Below are positions 40,452 to 49,226 of a stretch of DNA of 64,000 nucleotides, one piece after another; position 1 is the first letter of the stretch, and the number at the start of each line of letters is the position of its first letter. Position numbers and translations under genes: made by a program. The stretch is from Fervidibacter canadensis (GTDB lineage: Bacteria; Armatimonadota; Fervidibacteria; Fervidibacterales; Fervidibacteraceae). The stretch is from the NCBI GenBank assembly GCA_041446545.1, contig JBGOEJ010000015.1, forward strand, positions 27,776 to 91,775. Reading direction: 5' to 3'. The notes under the pieces are model-generated. The model searched no databases. It was not told where the DNA came from and worked only from the letters and a program-made list of their open reading frames with translations.

Positions 40452-42331
40452 CCAAAGAGAAGATGCGCCTGTTCCGATGGCTGTTTGTCTTCAGTTTGGC
40501 GATGGCAGTGCTGTTTTACTTTCTGGCGCGGGAGCAAATGGCACGGGTCGGGGAGATGCGTTACGACCAATTCCTACAAATGGTGCGGGAAGGGCGGGTG
40601 CAGGAATTGGAGGTGAGCGGCAATCGGGCTTTCGGCAAGTTGAAAGATGGGACACTTTTCACCGTCCAGTTGCCCGAACGAACGGAGTTTTTGGAGCAGT
40701 TATTGGTGCGCTATCGGGTGCCTGTCCGCTTTCGCTCGGCGCCCATTAATCCTGCCCAATGGCAGAACCTGATCATCTCCCTGCTGATGATGGTCTTAGT
40801 GGCGGGTCTCTTCATCTACCTCTTTCGGCAGCAGTTTGGGGGACAACAAGTCTTCAACTTCGCCCGCAGTCGTGCCCGCCGCTATGACCAAAGTCAACCG
40901 CGCATCACTTTTGATGATGTCGCCGACTTGGAGGAAGCCAAGGAGGAGTTGCGCGAAATCATTGACTTCCTCAAAAATCCCCAACGCTTCCAAGCCTTAG
41001 GGGCGAAGGTGCCTAAGGGCGTGTTGCTGATGGGACCTCCAGGGTGCGGCAAAACCCTGTTGGCACGGGCGGTCGCAGGGGAAGCGGGTGTGCCTTTTTT
41101 CCATGTCAGTGGCAGCGAGTTTGTGGAGATGTTCGTCGGCGTCGGGGCGGCGCGGGTGCGCGACCTTTTTGAACAAGCGAAGGCGAACAAACCTTGCATC
41201 ATCTTCTTGGACGAATTGGATGCTGTCGGGCGATTGCGGTTTGCAGGGATTGGCGGTGGGCATGACGAGCGGGAGCAAACCCTCAACCAGTTGCTTGTGG
41301 AGATGGACGGGATTGAGCAAAACAGCGGGTTGATTGTCATTGCCGCCACTAACCGACCCGATGTGTTAGACCCTGCCCTAACTCGTCCTGGTCGCTTTGA
41401 CCGCCGCATCATCATTGACCATCCCGATGTGAAAGGGCGAGAAGCCATCTTGCGGGTGCATCTTAAGGGTAAGCCCTTAGCCGACGATGTGGACATCGGG
41501 AAACTGGCAAAGCAAACGGCGGGCTTTTCGGGGGCGGACTTAGCCAACATGGTCAATGAAGCGGCTATCTTGGCAGCCCGAAAAGGACGAGACCGCATCA
41601 CCATGAGCGATTTAATGGAAGCCTTGGAGAAAGTCATCGTCGGTCCCGAACGCAAGAGCCGATTGCTCAGCCCTCAAGAGAAACGCATCGCCGCCTATCA
41701 CGAAAGCGGTCACGCCCTTGTCAGCAAGTTGCTGAAGGTGCGAGAAGTGACGAAAGTGACGATCATTCCGAGGGGTCTGGCGATGGGCTACACCCTGAAC
41801 CTGCCTCAAGAGGACCGCCACCTGATGACGCGGCAGGAATTGCTGGACGAAATGACGGTCTTGCTGGCAGGGCGAGCCGCTGAGGAATTGGTCTTTGGGG
41901 AAGTGACGACTGGGGCTGCCAACGATTTGGAGCGGGCGACCGAATTGGCGAGGCGGATGGTCTGCGAATTTGGGATGAGCGAGCGGCTCGGTCCTGTCAC
42001 TTTGGGACGGAAAGCGGGACCGATTTTCCTTGGGCGGGACATCGTGGAAGACCGTAACTACAGCGAAGCCGTCGCCAGCGAAATTGACCGAGAAGTTCGT
42101 CGCATCGTGGAGGAGTGCTACGAACGAGCCAAACAGTTGCTCTCCCAATACCGCCACGCCCTCCATGCCCTCGCCGAACGATTGCTGGAAGAAGAGACGA
42201 TAGACGGGGAAGCCTTGAATGACTTGTTGAAGTCCTTTGGGGTGCCGCTCCCGTCCGACGAACAAGAAAGGGTCGCCTCAGGGGAACCGCACCAAGGGGG
42301 TGACCACGATGGGACGACGCAAAACCCTTGA
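40448..42331 (+). CDS. ftsH: ATP-dependent zinc metalloprotease FtsH
   Basis: 627 residues from GTG 40448; ATG 40463 gives a protein five residues shorter, and neither start has ideal Shine-Dalgarno spacing. Two N-terminal membrane helices (about 10-28 and 105-125) flank a periplasmic segment. The AAA+ domain has Walker A GPPGCGKT, Walker B IIFLDELDA and the SRH RPGRFDRRI. The peptidase domain has HESGH as HExxH and the third ligand in NDLERATELAR. FtsH degrades misfolded membrane proteins and short-lived regulators. Its end overlaps the TPR gene by 23 bases. Confidence 0.95.
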   Translation: MTKEKMRLFRWLFVFSLAMAVLFYFLAREQMARVGEMRYDQFLQMVREGRVQELEVSGNRAFGKLKDGTLFTVQLPERTEFLEQLLVRYRVPVRFRSAPINPAQWQNLIISLLMMVLVAGLFIYLFRQQFGGQQVFNFARSRARRYDQSQPRITFDDVADLEEAKEELREIIDFLKNPQRFQALGAKVPKGVLLMGPPGCGKTLLARAVAGEAGVPFFHVSGSEFVEMFVGVGAARVRDLFEQAKANKPCIIFLDELDAVGRLRFAGIGGGHDEREQTLNQLLVEMDGIEQNSGLIVIAATNRPDVLDPALTRPGRFDRRIIIDHPDVKGREAILRVHLKGKPLADDVDIGKLAKQTAGFSGADLANMVNEAAILAARKGRDRITMSDLMEALEKVIVGPERKSRLLSPQEKRIAAYHESGHALVSKLLKVREVTKVTIIPRGLAMGYTLNLPQEDRHLMTRQELLDEMTVLLAGRAAEELVFGEVTTGAANDLERATELARRMVCEFGMSERLGPVTLGRKAGPIFLGRDIVEDRNYSEAVASEIDREVRRIVEECYERAKQLLSQYRHALHALAERLLEEETIDGEALNDLLKSFGVPLPSDEQERVASGEPHQGGDHDGTTQNP

Positions 42332-43508
42332 AAGGCAAGACCCTCAAGCCCTCCTTGCCCAAGCCCAGAAAGCGATGGAAGGGAAAGATTGGCGGCAAGG
42401 GTTAGAATGCTTCAAGACTCTCTTGCGGCGACGGTGCCAAGAAAAGACCTTGAAGTTGGCTGCTCTCCTCGGTTATGCCCAATGTCTTCTGGCGCTGGGG
42501 CGAGGACCGGAAGCAGAGCGGGTTATCCGAAAAGCCTTGCGCCTTGACCCTCAAAACCCCCAAGCCCGTGAATTGCTTATCTCTGCCCTTATCGCTTCAG
42601 GGCGATGGGAGACGGCACTTTGGCACGCTCAACGGTGGATGAACAAAAAGCCCTCCGATTGGCGGGCAAATTTGCTCTTAGCCCGCCTCTACCACGCCTT
42701 GAACGAGAAGGGCATTTTCCAATTTCACCTTTGGGTCGCTTTGCATCATGGTCATCAAATCCCCTCGGTGCTGCAAATGGCGTCTCAATTGTTGGAGCAA
42801 CAAGGTCGCCTTCGGGAAGCCATCGCCGTGATGTTCAAGGCAGTCAAAGAATTCCCCAAAGACGCCCAAAGTTGGGCGAGGTTGGGTTTCCTCCTTCAAA
42901 AGGAGCGAAAACTGCGTCGTGCCTTGCAGTGTTTGGAGCGGGCGATAGAACTGGGTTTTGACACGCCTGCCGCTCGGTTGATGGCAGGACATATCTGCTC
43001 CGATTTAGGGCGATTAGAGAGGGCAGTCACGCACCTCCAAAAGGGCTTAGAACAAGACCCCAACAACTTGGAACTTTTAAACCTTCTCTCCTTTGTCTAC
43101 CTGCAACAAGGGCAATTACAGGAAGCCCTGAAAACGCTTCATCGCTTCCTCTCTCTTGCCCCCACCGACCCTGTCGCCCATTTCAAAGTGGCATCTTTGC
43201 ACTATCAGATGGGCAACTATGCCGAAGCGGTTCGGGCTTATCGGCAAGTCATCGCCTTAGCGCCCGGAACCGAGGTCGCCCAAGAAGCCCAAGAGATTTT
43301 GGAGATGATAGACCATGTGCAGTTGGAGCAAATCTTCGTCTTGAGCATGGAAGACCCTGTCTTCCGTGCCAGCCTTATGCGAGACCCTCAGCAGGCTTTA
43401 GAGGCAAAAGGATTTCTGCTGTCGGAGTCGTCCTTAGAAGTCATCGCCAACACCGATTTTTCCCGCCTCCCTAAACGATGGCGGTCACCCCAAAGTCGGG
43501 CAAGTTGA
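42309..43508 (+). CDS. TPR-repeat protein with a RiPP-leader-like C-terminus
   Basis: 399 residues from ATG 42309, preceded by AAGGGGGTG inside the end of ftsH. About eight TPR units cover residues 20-335 (for example LLGYAQCLLALGRGPEAERVIRKAL and LLNLLSFVYLQQGQLQEALKTL). The last 50 residues do not fit the TPR pattern: SMEDPVFRASLMRDPQQALEAKGFLLSE recalls the FR-x-L-x-DP-x-x-AL-x-x-x-G pattern of NHLP/Nif11-type leader segments. Its coupling to ftsH suggests an adaptor or quality-control role. That is inference. Confidence 0.72.
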   Translation: MGRRKTLERQDPQALLAQAQKAMEGKDWRQGLECFKTLLRRRCQEKTLKLAALLGYAQCLLALGRGPEAERVIRKALRLDPQNPQARELLISALIASGRWETALWHAQRWMNKKPSDWRANLLLARLYHALNEKGIFQFHLWVALHHGHQIPSVLQMASQLLEQQGRLREAIAVMFKAVKEFPKDAQSWARLGFLLQKERKLRRALQCLERAIELGFDTPAARLMAGHICSDLGRLERAVTHLQKGLEQDPNNLELLNLLSFVYLQQGQLQEALKTLHRFLSLAPTDPVAHFKVASLHYQMGNYAEAVRAYRQVIALAPGTEVAQEAQEILEMIDHVQLEQIFVLSMEDPVFRASLMRDPQQALEAKGFLLSESSLEVIANTDFSRLPKRWRSPQSRAS

Positions 43509-43524
43509 AAGGAGAGAAGGAACG

Positions 43525-44535
43525 ATGGCAGAAGCCCTCCGTGAAGATTCTCAGGTCTACGACATCACCATCATCGGTGGCGGACCTTCGGGGTTATTTG
43601 GCGCTTTCTACGCTGGGATGCGTCAAATGTCCACCAAAATCATTGACGCCCTCTCGCAATTGGGGGGACAACTGACGGCACTTTACCCCGAAAAGTTCAT
43701 CTACGACATGCCCGGCTTCCCAAAGGTGCGCGCCAGCGAATTAGCCCAACGGCTCATTGAGCAGGCGATGCAGTTTCATCCCACCGTTTGCCTCAACGAG
43801 ACAGCCTTGAAACTGGAGCGACTGGACGAAAAACTGTTTCGGCTGACGACTTCTAAGGGCATCCATTACTCCCGCACCGTCCTCATTTGTGCTGGGCTTG
43901 GGGCGTTTTCCCCACGCCGATTGGGGAAACCCGAAGTGGAGCGCTTTGAGGGCAAAGGCGTTTACTACACCGTCACCGATGTGGACGCTTTCGCAGGCAA
44001 GCGCGTGCTCATCGTCGGTGGCGGTGATAGCGCCGTAGATTGGGCGCTCACCTTAGAACCCATTGCTGCTAAAGTCACCCTCATTCACCGCCGTGACCAA
44101 TTTCGCGCCCACGAACACAGCGTAGAGCAACTGATGCAATCTCGCGTGGAAGTGCGCGTCTTCCACGAATTGGAGACGGTGGTGGGCAACGAACATCCCG
44201 AAGCCGCAGTCATCTTTCACAACAAGACAGGCGAGAAGACGACCATCCCAGTGGACGCTGTGATTTTGGCGCTGGGCTTCACGACCAACCTTGGTCCCAT
44301 CAAAGAATGGGGCTTAGAAATGGAGGGCAACGACATCAAGGTAGACCAACGGATGATGACCAACATCCCTGGTGTCTTTGCGGCAGGGGATGTCGCCACT
44401 TACTCAGGCAAAATCAAACTCATCGCAACAGGTGTCGCAGAAGCCGCCGTCGCTGTCAATCAAGCGAAGGTGTTCATTGACCCGACGGCAAGGTTGCAAC
44501 CCGCTTTCAGCACGACCGTTGGCGTCCCGACATAG
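43525..44535 (+). CDS. Ferredoxin-NADP+ reductase, thioredoxin-reductase-like
   Basis: 336 residues. FAD-binding GGGPSGLFGAFYAGMR at the N-terminus and NADPH-binding IVGGGDSAVDWAL in the middle, ending VFAAGDVATYSGKIKLIATG. There is no CxxC redox motif, which separates it from thioredoxin reductase and places it with the YumC/TrxR-like FNR group. It passes electrons between NADPH and ferredoxin or flavodoxin. The Shine-Dalgarno is AAGGAGAGAAGG. It follows the TPR gene after 16 bases. Confidence 0.9.
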   Translation: MAEALREDSQVYDITIIGGGPSGLFGAFYAGMRQMSTKIIDALSQLGGQLTALYPEKFIYDMPGFPKVRASELAQRLIEQAMQFHPTVCLNETALKLERLDEKLFRLTTSKGIHYSRTVLICAGLGAFSPRRLGKPEVERFEGKGVYYTVTDVDAFAGKRVLIVGGGDSAVDWALTLEPIAAKVTLIHRRDQFRAHEHSVEQLMQSRVEVRVFHELETVVGNEHPEAAVIFHNKTGEKTTIPVDAVILALGFTTNLGPIKEWGLEMEGNDIKVDQRMMTNIPGVFAAGDVATYSGKIKLIATGVAEAAVAVNQAKVFIDPTARLQPAFSTTVGVPT

Positions 44536-44566
44536 CGATGAAAGCCGCTGAAAGGGGTAGGAAAAC

Positions 44567-45829
44567 ATGCCCGATGACGCAGCACTTTCGGAAGGGGCAA
44601 GCCCTCGCCCTCCCGACGGGCGATGGACGGAACCCTTTCGGGCGCTGCGCCACCGTCCCTTTCGGCACTTTTGGTTGGCACAAGCCATCTCCTTGACAGG
44701 GAGTTGGATGCAAGGTGTCGCCCAACGATGGCTCGTCCACCAAATCACCCGCCCTCATTCCGAGGCAATGTTGGGCATCACCAATGCCTTGACCGCTCTA
44801 CCTGTCCTCTTCCTCGCTCCTGTCGCAGGGGCACTGGCTGATCGCTTTGAGCGGCGGCGCATTTTGTTGGGCGTCCAATTGGTCGCCACAGCCATTGCCC
44901 TCACCCTCTGGTTGCTGACGCTGACAGGTTGGGTTCGTTTGTGGCACATCCTTGCATTGGCACTGATGATGGGATGTGTTCGCGCCTTTGATGTTCCGAC
45001 CCGTCAATCCTTTTGGGTGGAATTGGTCGGGCGAGCGGATTTGATGAGCGCCATTACCCTCAACTCCGCCGTCGTCAACCTTTCCCGCATCCTCGGTCCG
45101 TCCCTTGGGGGCGTCGTCATTGAAACCGTCGGCATCACCAACTGCTTTCTCTTTAACGCCCTCAGTTTCCTTCCGCCCATCCTTGTCCTTTGGAAAATGC
45201 CTTCGTTGGGTTCCGTCAACGCTCAAACCGCTAACTTGTTAGTGAGCCTTCGGGAAGGCATCGGGCATTTGCGGGACAACCTCGTCGTCCTTCGGCTCCT
45301 GCTGCTCGTCGGGGCATGGAGTTTATTTGGGGGGCAATTTGAAGTTTTGCTGCCTGTCTTGGCGGACAAGGTTTATGGTGTCGGGGCGAAAGGCTATGGG
45401 TTTTTGTTTGCGGCATGGGGGGTTGGCGCCCTCATCGGTGCCGTGTTCGCTGCCAGCATGGAACAGCGATGGCGACGGGGACAATTGGTCATCGTAGGAA
45501 GCCTTTGTGCTACTGTCGGATTAGCCAGCCTCAGTTTCGTCCGCCATTTCCCTCTCGCTCTCCCTTTGCTGGCTTTAGTCGGGTTGGGCATGGTCACTCA
45601 AAACGCCACTTGCAACACCCTCGTCCAATCCTTGGTGCCCGACTCCTTGCGGGGACGCATCATGGGCTTTTACTCGCTGATGTTCATCGGCTTGATTCCT
45701 TTGGGCAGCCTGTTTTATGGGACGGTGGCTTTTTTTGCGGGCGCTTTGAAGGCGTTATTAATCGGCGCCCTTTGCTTCGCCTTTGCCGCCTTGGCGTTAC
45801 TTACGCAAGACATCCCCCGCTTGCCTTGA
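44567..45829 (+). CDS. MFS exporter (MFS_3 / EntS-like)
   Basis: 420 residues, 12 membrane helices. RALRHRPFRHFWLAQAISLTGSWMQGVAQRWLV is the typical start of the MFS_3 group, and GALADRFERRRILLG is the loop 2-3 signature. Members include siderophore and drug exporters, but the substrate is not evident here. It is convergent with the FGGY kinase gene (8-base gap). Confidence 0.87.
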   Translation: MPDDAALSEGASPRPPDGRWTEPFRALRHRPFRHFWLAQAISLTGSWMQGVAQRWLVHQITRPHSEAMLGITNALTALPVLFLAPVAGALADRFERRRILLGVQLVATAIALTLWLLTLTGWVRLWHILALALMMGCVRAFDVPTRQSFWVELVGRADLMSAITLNSAVVNLSRILGPSLGGVVIETVGITNCFLFNALSFLPPILVLWKMPSLGSVNAQTANLLVSLREGIGHLRDNLVVLRLLLLVGAWSLFGGQFEVLLPVLADKVYGVGAKGYGFLFAAWGVGALIGAVFAASMEQRWRRGQLVIVGSLCATVGLASLSFVRHFPLALPLLALVGLGMVTQNATCNTLVQSLVPDSLRGRIMGFYSLMFIGLIPLGSLFYGTVAFFAGALKALLIGALCFAFAALALLTQDIPRLP

Positions 45830-45837
45830 AGGGCTGC

Positions 45838-47358
45838 TTATGGGTAGGCGCGAAGATGAGCGACGGTGGGAGGTTTGGTCGCTTCCTTGATGCTCCATCT
45901 GACCAATTCGTAGATTTGGCGTTGTCTTCGCAAGGCGTCTTGATAATAGCGATGATTGGCTTCATCGGGTTGCAATGTTTCCCCCGTTCTTGGCGGATGC
46001 TCAGTGAGAGTTCGCCAAATCCCCATTGCCTTTAGAGCCATGATAGCGGCGCCGCGAGCGGATGCTTCTGGCTCTAAGCAAAGGGTGACAGGTTGCCCTA
46101 AGACATCGGCGAACATTTGTGCCCAAAGCCGTGACCGAACCAACGCGCCCCCTGTCCCAATGAGGCGGCAAACTTGCGGGACCGCCTGAACAAGTAACTC
46201 ATGAACGAGCGCCATCCTCAAGGCAACGGCTTCCATAAAGGCTCGCAATAAATGCAAAGGCGTGTGATGTAACCGCAAGCCGACGATGGCACTTGGCACC
46301 GTCGCATCCCACTCAGGCGCCCGCTCGCCGAGCAGGAAAGGTAAAACCGTCAAGCCATGCTCATCAGGACGCATCGCTGCAACTTTTGCTTCCCAATCGT
46401 CGGGCAATTTCAGCGTCTCTGTGAGCCACTGAAAAACGATGCCGCCATTACTTTGCGCCCCGCCAACGAGGTGGCGGTGTCGGTCGGCGCGATAGTGCCA
46501 CAAGCCGAAAGGCGGCTTAACATTCGCATCGGTCGTCATCACCCGCAAAACAGAAGTTGTCCCCACCATCAACGCTGCCATGTCAGGCGTGACGGCACCG
46601 CAACCGATGTTGCTGCACGCTCCATCGCCCGACGCAGGAAACCAAACGGCGTTGAGCAGAGGACGAGGGACGAGGGGCGAGGGGCGCAAAATCGGCAACG
46701 GCTCAAAGTCGGTGATGGGTGAAAGTTGCTCGCGGGCGATGCCGATGGCTTGCAAAGTTTCGTCGTCCCAGTCGTTCGTGGCGTGATTGAAAAGCCCTGT
46801 GCCCGACGCCATAGAAACAGAACAAGTCGTTGTGCCCAGCAATTTTAGGTGCAAGTATTCGCCGAAACTAAGCCAACGATGCACTCGCCTCGCTATTTCG
46901 GGAAAGGTGCGTTGAAACCAAAGCAACTTGGCGGGCAAAAAGTTGGTGTGGCAAAAGCAACCCGTCCGTTCGTGGTAAGCCCGTTCGTCCAAAGTTACCT
47001 TCAACTCCTCGGCTTCCCTTGTGCAGCGGCTATCTGCCCACAGCAGAAAGGGCGTGATGGCGTCGCCTGCTTCGTCTACGCCCAAGACGCTGTGCCAAAC
47101 GGTGCAAGTGGTGACGGCAGCGATGGAGCGTGCCGCATCACCCAATTGCTCTATGACGCCGTTGAGCGCTTGAATCGTTTGCGTTAACAGCCAATCGGCA
47201 TCCAAAAAAGCGCCGCCGTCCGATGTCGTCTGTGGCTCATAGGAAATTTGCACGCCGACTTTTGAAAGCCCTTTCCCTTCCGCATCAAAGGCTAAAACTC
47301 GCAGCGAAGAAGTCCCGATGTCCACGCTGAGCACAAAGGGCGGTTGCATCCTTATCAC
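45838..47358 (-). CDS. FGGY-family carbohydrate kinase (gluconokinase-like)
   Basis: 506 residues. The ATP-binding start VLSVDIGTSSLRVLAFD, the catalytic-Asp segment LLWADSRCTREAE, and the C-terminal GTGGALVRSRLWAQMFADVLGQPV match the FGGY fold. SVSMASGTGLFNHATNDWD is gluconokinase/xylulokinase-like. It phosphorylates a sugar or polyol, gluconate being the best guess. Its ATG overlaps the stop of the glycosyltransferase gene by four bases (ATGA), although the functions are unrelated. Confidence 0.85.
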   Translation of the reverse strand: MIRMQPPFVLSVDIGTSSLRVLAFDAEGKGLSKVGVQISYEPQTTSDGGAFLDADWLLTQTIQALNGVIEQLGDAARSIAAVTTCTVWHSVLGVDEAGDAITPFLLWADSRCTREAEELKVTLDERAYHERTGCFCHTNFLPAKLLWFQRTFPEIARRVHRWLSFGEYLHLKLLGTTTCSVSMASGTGLFNHATNDWDDETLQAIGIAREQLSPITDFEPLPILRPSPLVPRPLLNAVWFPASGDGACSNIGCGAVTPDMAALMVGTTSVLRVMTTDANVKPPFGLWHYRADRHRHLVGGAQSNGGIVFQWLTETLKLPDDWEAKVAAMRPDEHGLTVLPFLLGERAPEWDATVPSAIVGLRLHHTPLHLLRAFMEAVALRMALVHELLVQAVPQVCRLIGTGGALVRSRLWAQMFADVLGQPVTLCLEPEASARGAAIMALKAMGIWRTLTEHPPRTGETLQPDEANHRYYQDALRRQRQIYELVRWSIKEATKPPTVAHLRAYP

Positions 47359-49208
47359 TCCCGCAGCAAAAAGATTTTCACCGTCGGGTTGACATAACGC
47401 ATGTCGTGGGGCAAAGGCTTGGGAGACCAGCGAAAGGGTTTACCCAGCAAAGGCAAGGTCGGGTCTTTGCGAAAAGTGCGCGATGGAAAGCGAGCCAGCC
47501 AGCGATAAAGGATTTGCGAATCGCGGAGGCGTAACCGCAATCGGTCGCCGTATTCGTAATCGCTGGCGATAAATAAGTGGGGGCGGGCTTGAAGCAACTC
47601 GTCCAACGAGTCGCCGACAAAGACGAAGCGAACGGGGGCGCTCATTTGCCAAGCCCAAAAGGCCCTCTCCGTCTTCTTGCCTCCGTTGAGGGGGCAAATG
47701 GGTGGCGTGTAAAACCAAGGCAAGTCATGCAGGGCAACGACCATTTGCTCTATGCCCGCCATTCGTTCGGGCGTTTTGGTGCGCCACTTTTCCGCAAAAG
47801 CACGAAACCATTCCTCCGCCTCATCGCGGGGGTCAGGGGGCGTGAAAAGGTGTGCGGTGGCGATGCCGCAAAGGAAGGTGAAAAGAGCGACAGCGATGAG
47901 CGCCATCCGCCAAAGCCATCGCCCCATCACCGCCAATGTGCCAAAACGCTGCGAAAGCATTGTCCAAAGCGTCCCTGCCCAAAGCGCGGCGACGGGCAAC
48001 AAAGGCATCAAGTAGCGAGCAAAGCGAACCTGTGCAAAACCTAATGGCACAAAGTAAGCCAGGGTGAAGGCGAGTGTCACCATCGCTGTCCGTCGCACCA
48101 AACCGTTCGGATTGCCGATAGCGCCCCAAGCGACGGCGAGCCCTCCCAACGATGCCGCTGCGATGGCAGGGAGTCCGATAGCGGCAGGCAAGTTGACGCT
48201 GAGGTGAAACCAATGCCCGTTGCCCGTGTCGGCGAAGACATAGCCGTGCCCGATGCGGCTGTGGACGAAAGTCTCCCAGTAAAAGTCACGCCAGAACGAC
48301 GGGAAGTCAAGGAGAGCGTAAGGACAACCGAGCAGAAAACCTGCCGCCATAAAAGCCGTCAACGCCACCAATCGCCTGAAGCGCAAGCGAAAAGGCATCC
48401 GCCATGTCCAGAGCAACAGGAGCGTCAGCCAAAGGGTAGGAGCGACGGAATACTTGACCGCCGTCGCCAAGCCCGCCACGAAACTTGCTGCCACCATGTG
48501 CCGTCCATTGTCTTCCGCCGTCACCGCAAGATAAAGGGCAAGGGTCGTCAGCAAAGCGAGGGGCACATCAACGGTGGCGAAGTGACTGTGTTGGACATGG
48601 AGCGGGAAAGCGGCGAGCAGGAAAGCACCAAGGATGGCAGCGCCGCGCCCAAAAACGCGCCGCGCCCATAAAAACACCAACCACACTGTCGCCACACCAC
48701 ATGCCACTGTCAAGCCTCGTGCCAGAAGGTGCAACTTGGCGAATTCGTGAAGCGCCGTCGGCGATAACGCCACGCCCAACCAACCTGCTTGCGAAAGCGC
48801 CCGCAACAACGGTGTCAAGTCCAGCCAACCGTAACCTTCGGCGATAAGTCGGGCAAAGTAGACGGCGTAGAGGAAGAGGCTGCCGTAGTTGAAAAAGTGT
48901 GGGTTCATCTCGCCCGCAAAGAGGTTCATCGTCAGCGTCGGGGCAAGGACGGTGATTTCGTCGGGATGGTAAGAGTGCACCTTAGTGGCATCGGGCAAAC
49001 CCCACGCAAGCCCATAGACGCGCAATGCCATCGCCAATGCCGTCAACGCCAGCAGCGCTACGGCATCCCAAAGGTGTTCCTTGCTTCGCTCGGTCACGGC
49101 AGGTGGCGACGGTGCCGCCTTCACCGCCATCTTTTTCGCCCCTTTGCCGCTTGCGGCGATTTTTCGTCTTGACCACTTGCGTGTTTTTCGGTCGTGGCTG
49201 ATAGACAC
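47355..49208 (-). CDS. GT39-like membrane glycosyltransferase (dolichyl/undecaprenyl-phosphate sugar type)
   Basis: 617 residues with 11-13 predicted membrane helices. The start at 49208 gives a basic leader of about 40 residues; the ATG at 49130 is an alternative. The first extracytoplasmic loop has SYHPDEITVLAPTL, an acidic Asp-Glu motif typical of PMT/GT39 and related GT-C enzymes. These transfer a sugar from a polyprenyl-phosphate carrier to protein or glycolipid on the outer face of the membrane. The C-terminal domain is soluble. Confidence 0.8.
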   Translation of the reverse strand: MSISHDRKTRKWSRRKIAASGKGAKKMAVKAAPSPPAVTERSKEHLWDAVALLALTALAMALRVYGLAWGLPDATKVHSYHPDEITVLAPTLTMNLFAGEMNPHFFNYGSLFLYAVYFARLIAEGYGWLDLTPLLRALSQAGWLGVALSPTALHEFAKLHLLARGLTVACGVATVWLVFLWARRVFGRGAAILGAFLLAAFPLHVQHSHFATVDVPLALLTTLALYLAVTAEDNGRHMVAASFVAGLATAVKYSVAPTLWLTLLLLWTWRMPFRLRFRRLVALTAFMAAGFLLGCPYALLDFPSFWRDFYWETFVHSRIGHGYVFADTGNGHWFHLSVNLPAAIGLPAIAAASLGGLAVAWGAIGNPNGLVRRTAMVTLAFTLAYFVPLGFAQVRFARYLMPLLPVAALWAGTLWTMLSQRFGTLAVMGRWLWRMALIAVALFTFLCGIATAHLFTPPDPRDEAEEWFRAFAEKWRTKTPERMAGIEQMVVALHDLPWFYTPPICPLNGGKKTERAFWAWQMSAPVRFVFVGDSLDELLQARPHLFIASDYEYGDRLRLRLRDSQILYRWLARFPSRTFRKDPTLPLLGKPFRWSPKPLPHDMRYVNPTVKIFLLRE

Positions 49209-49226
49209 TCCAAAGTTTTAACGGCG

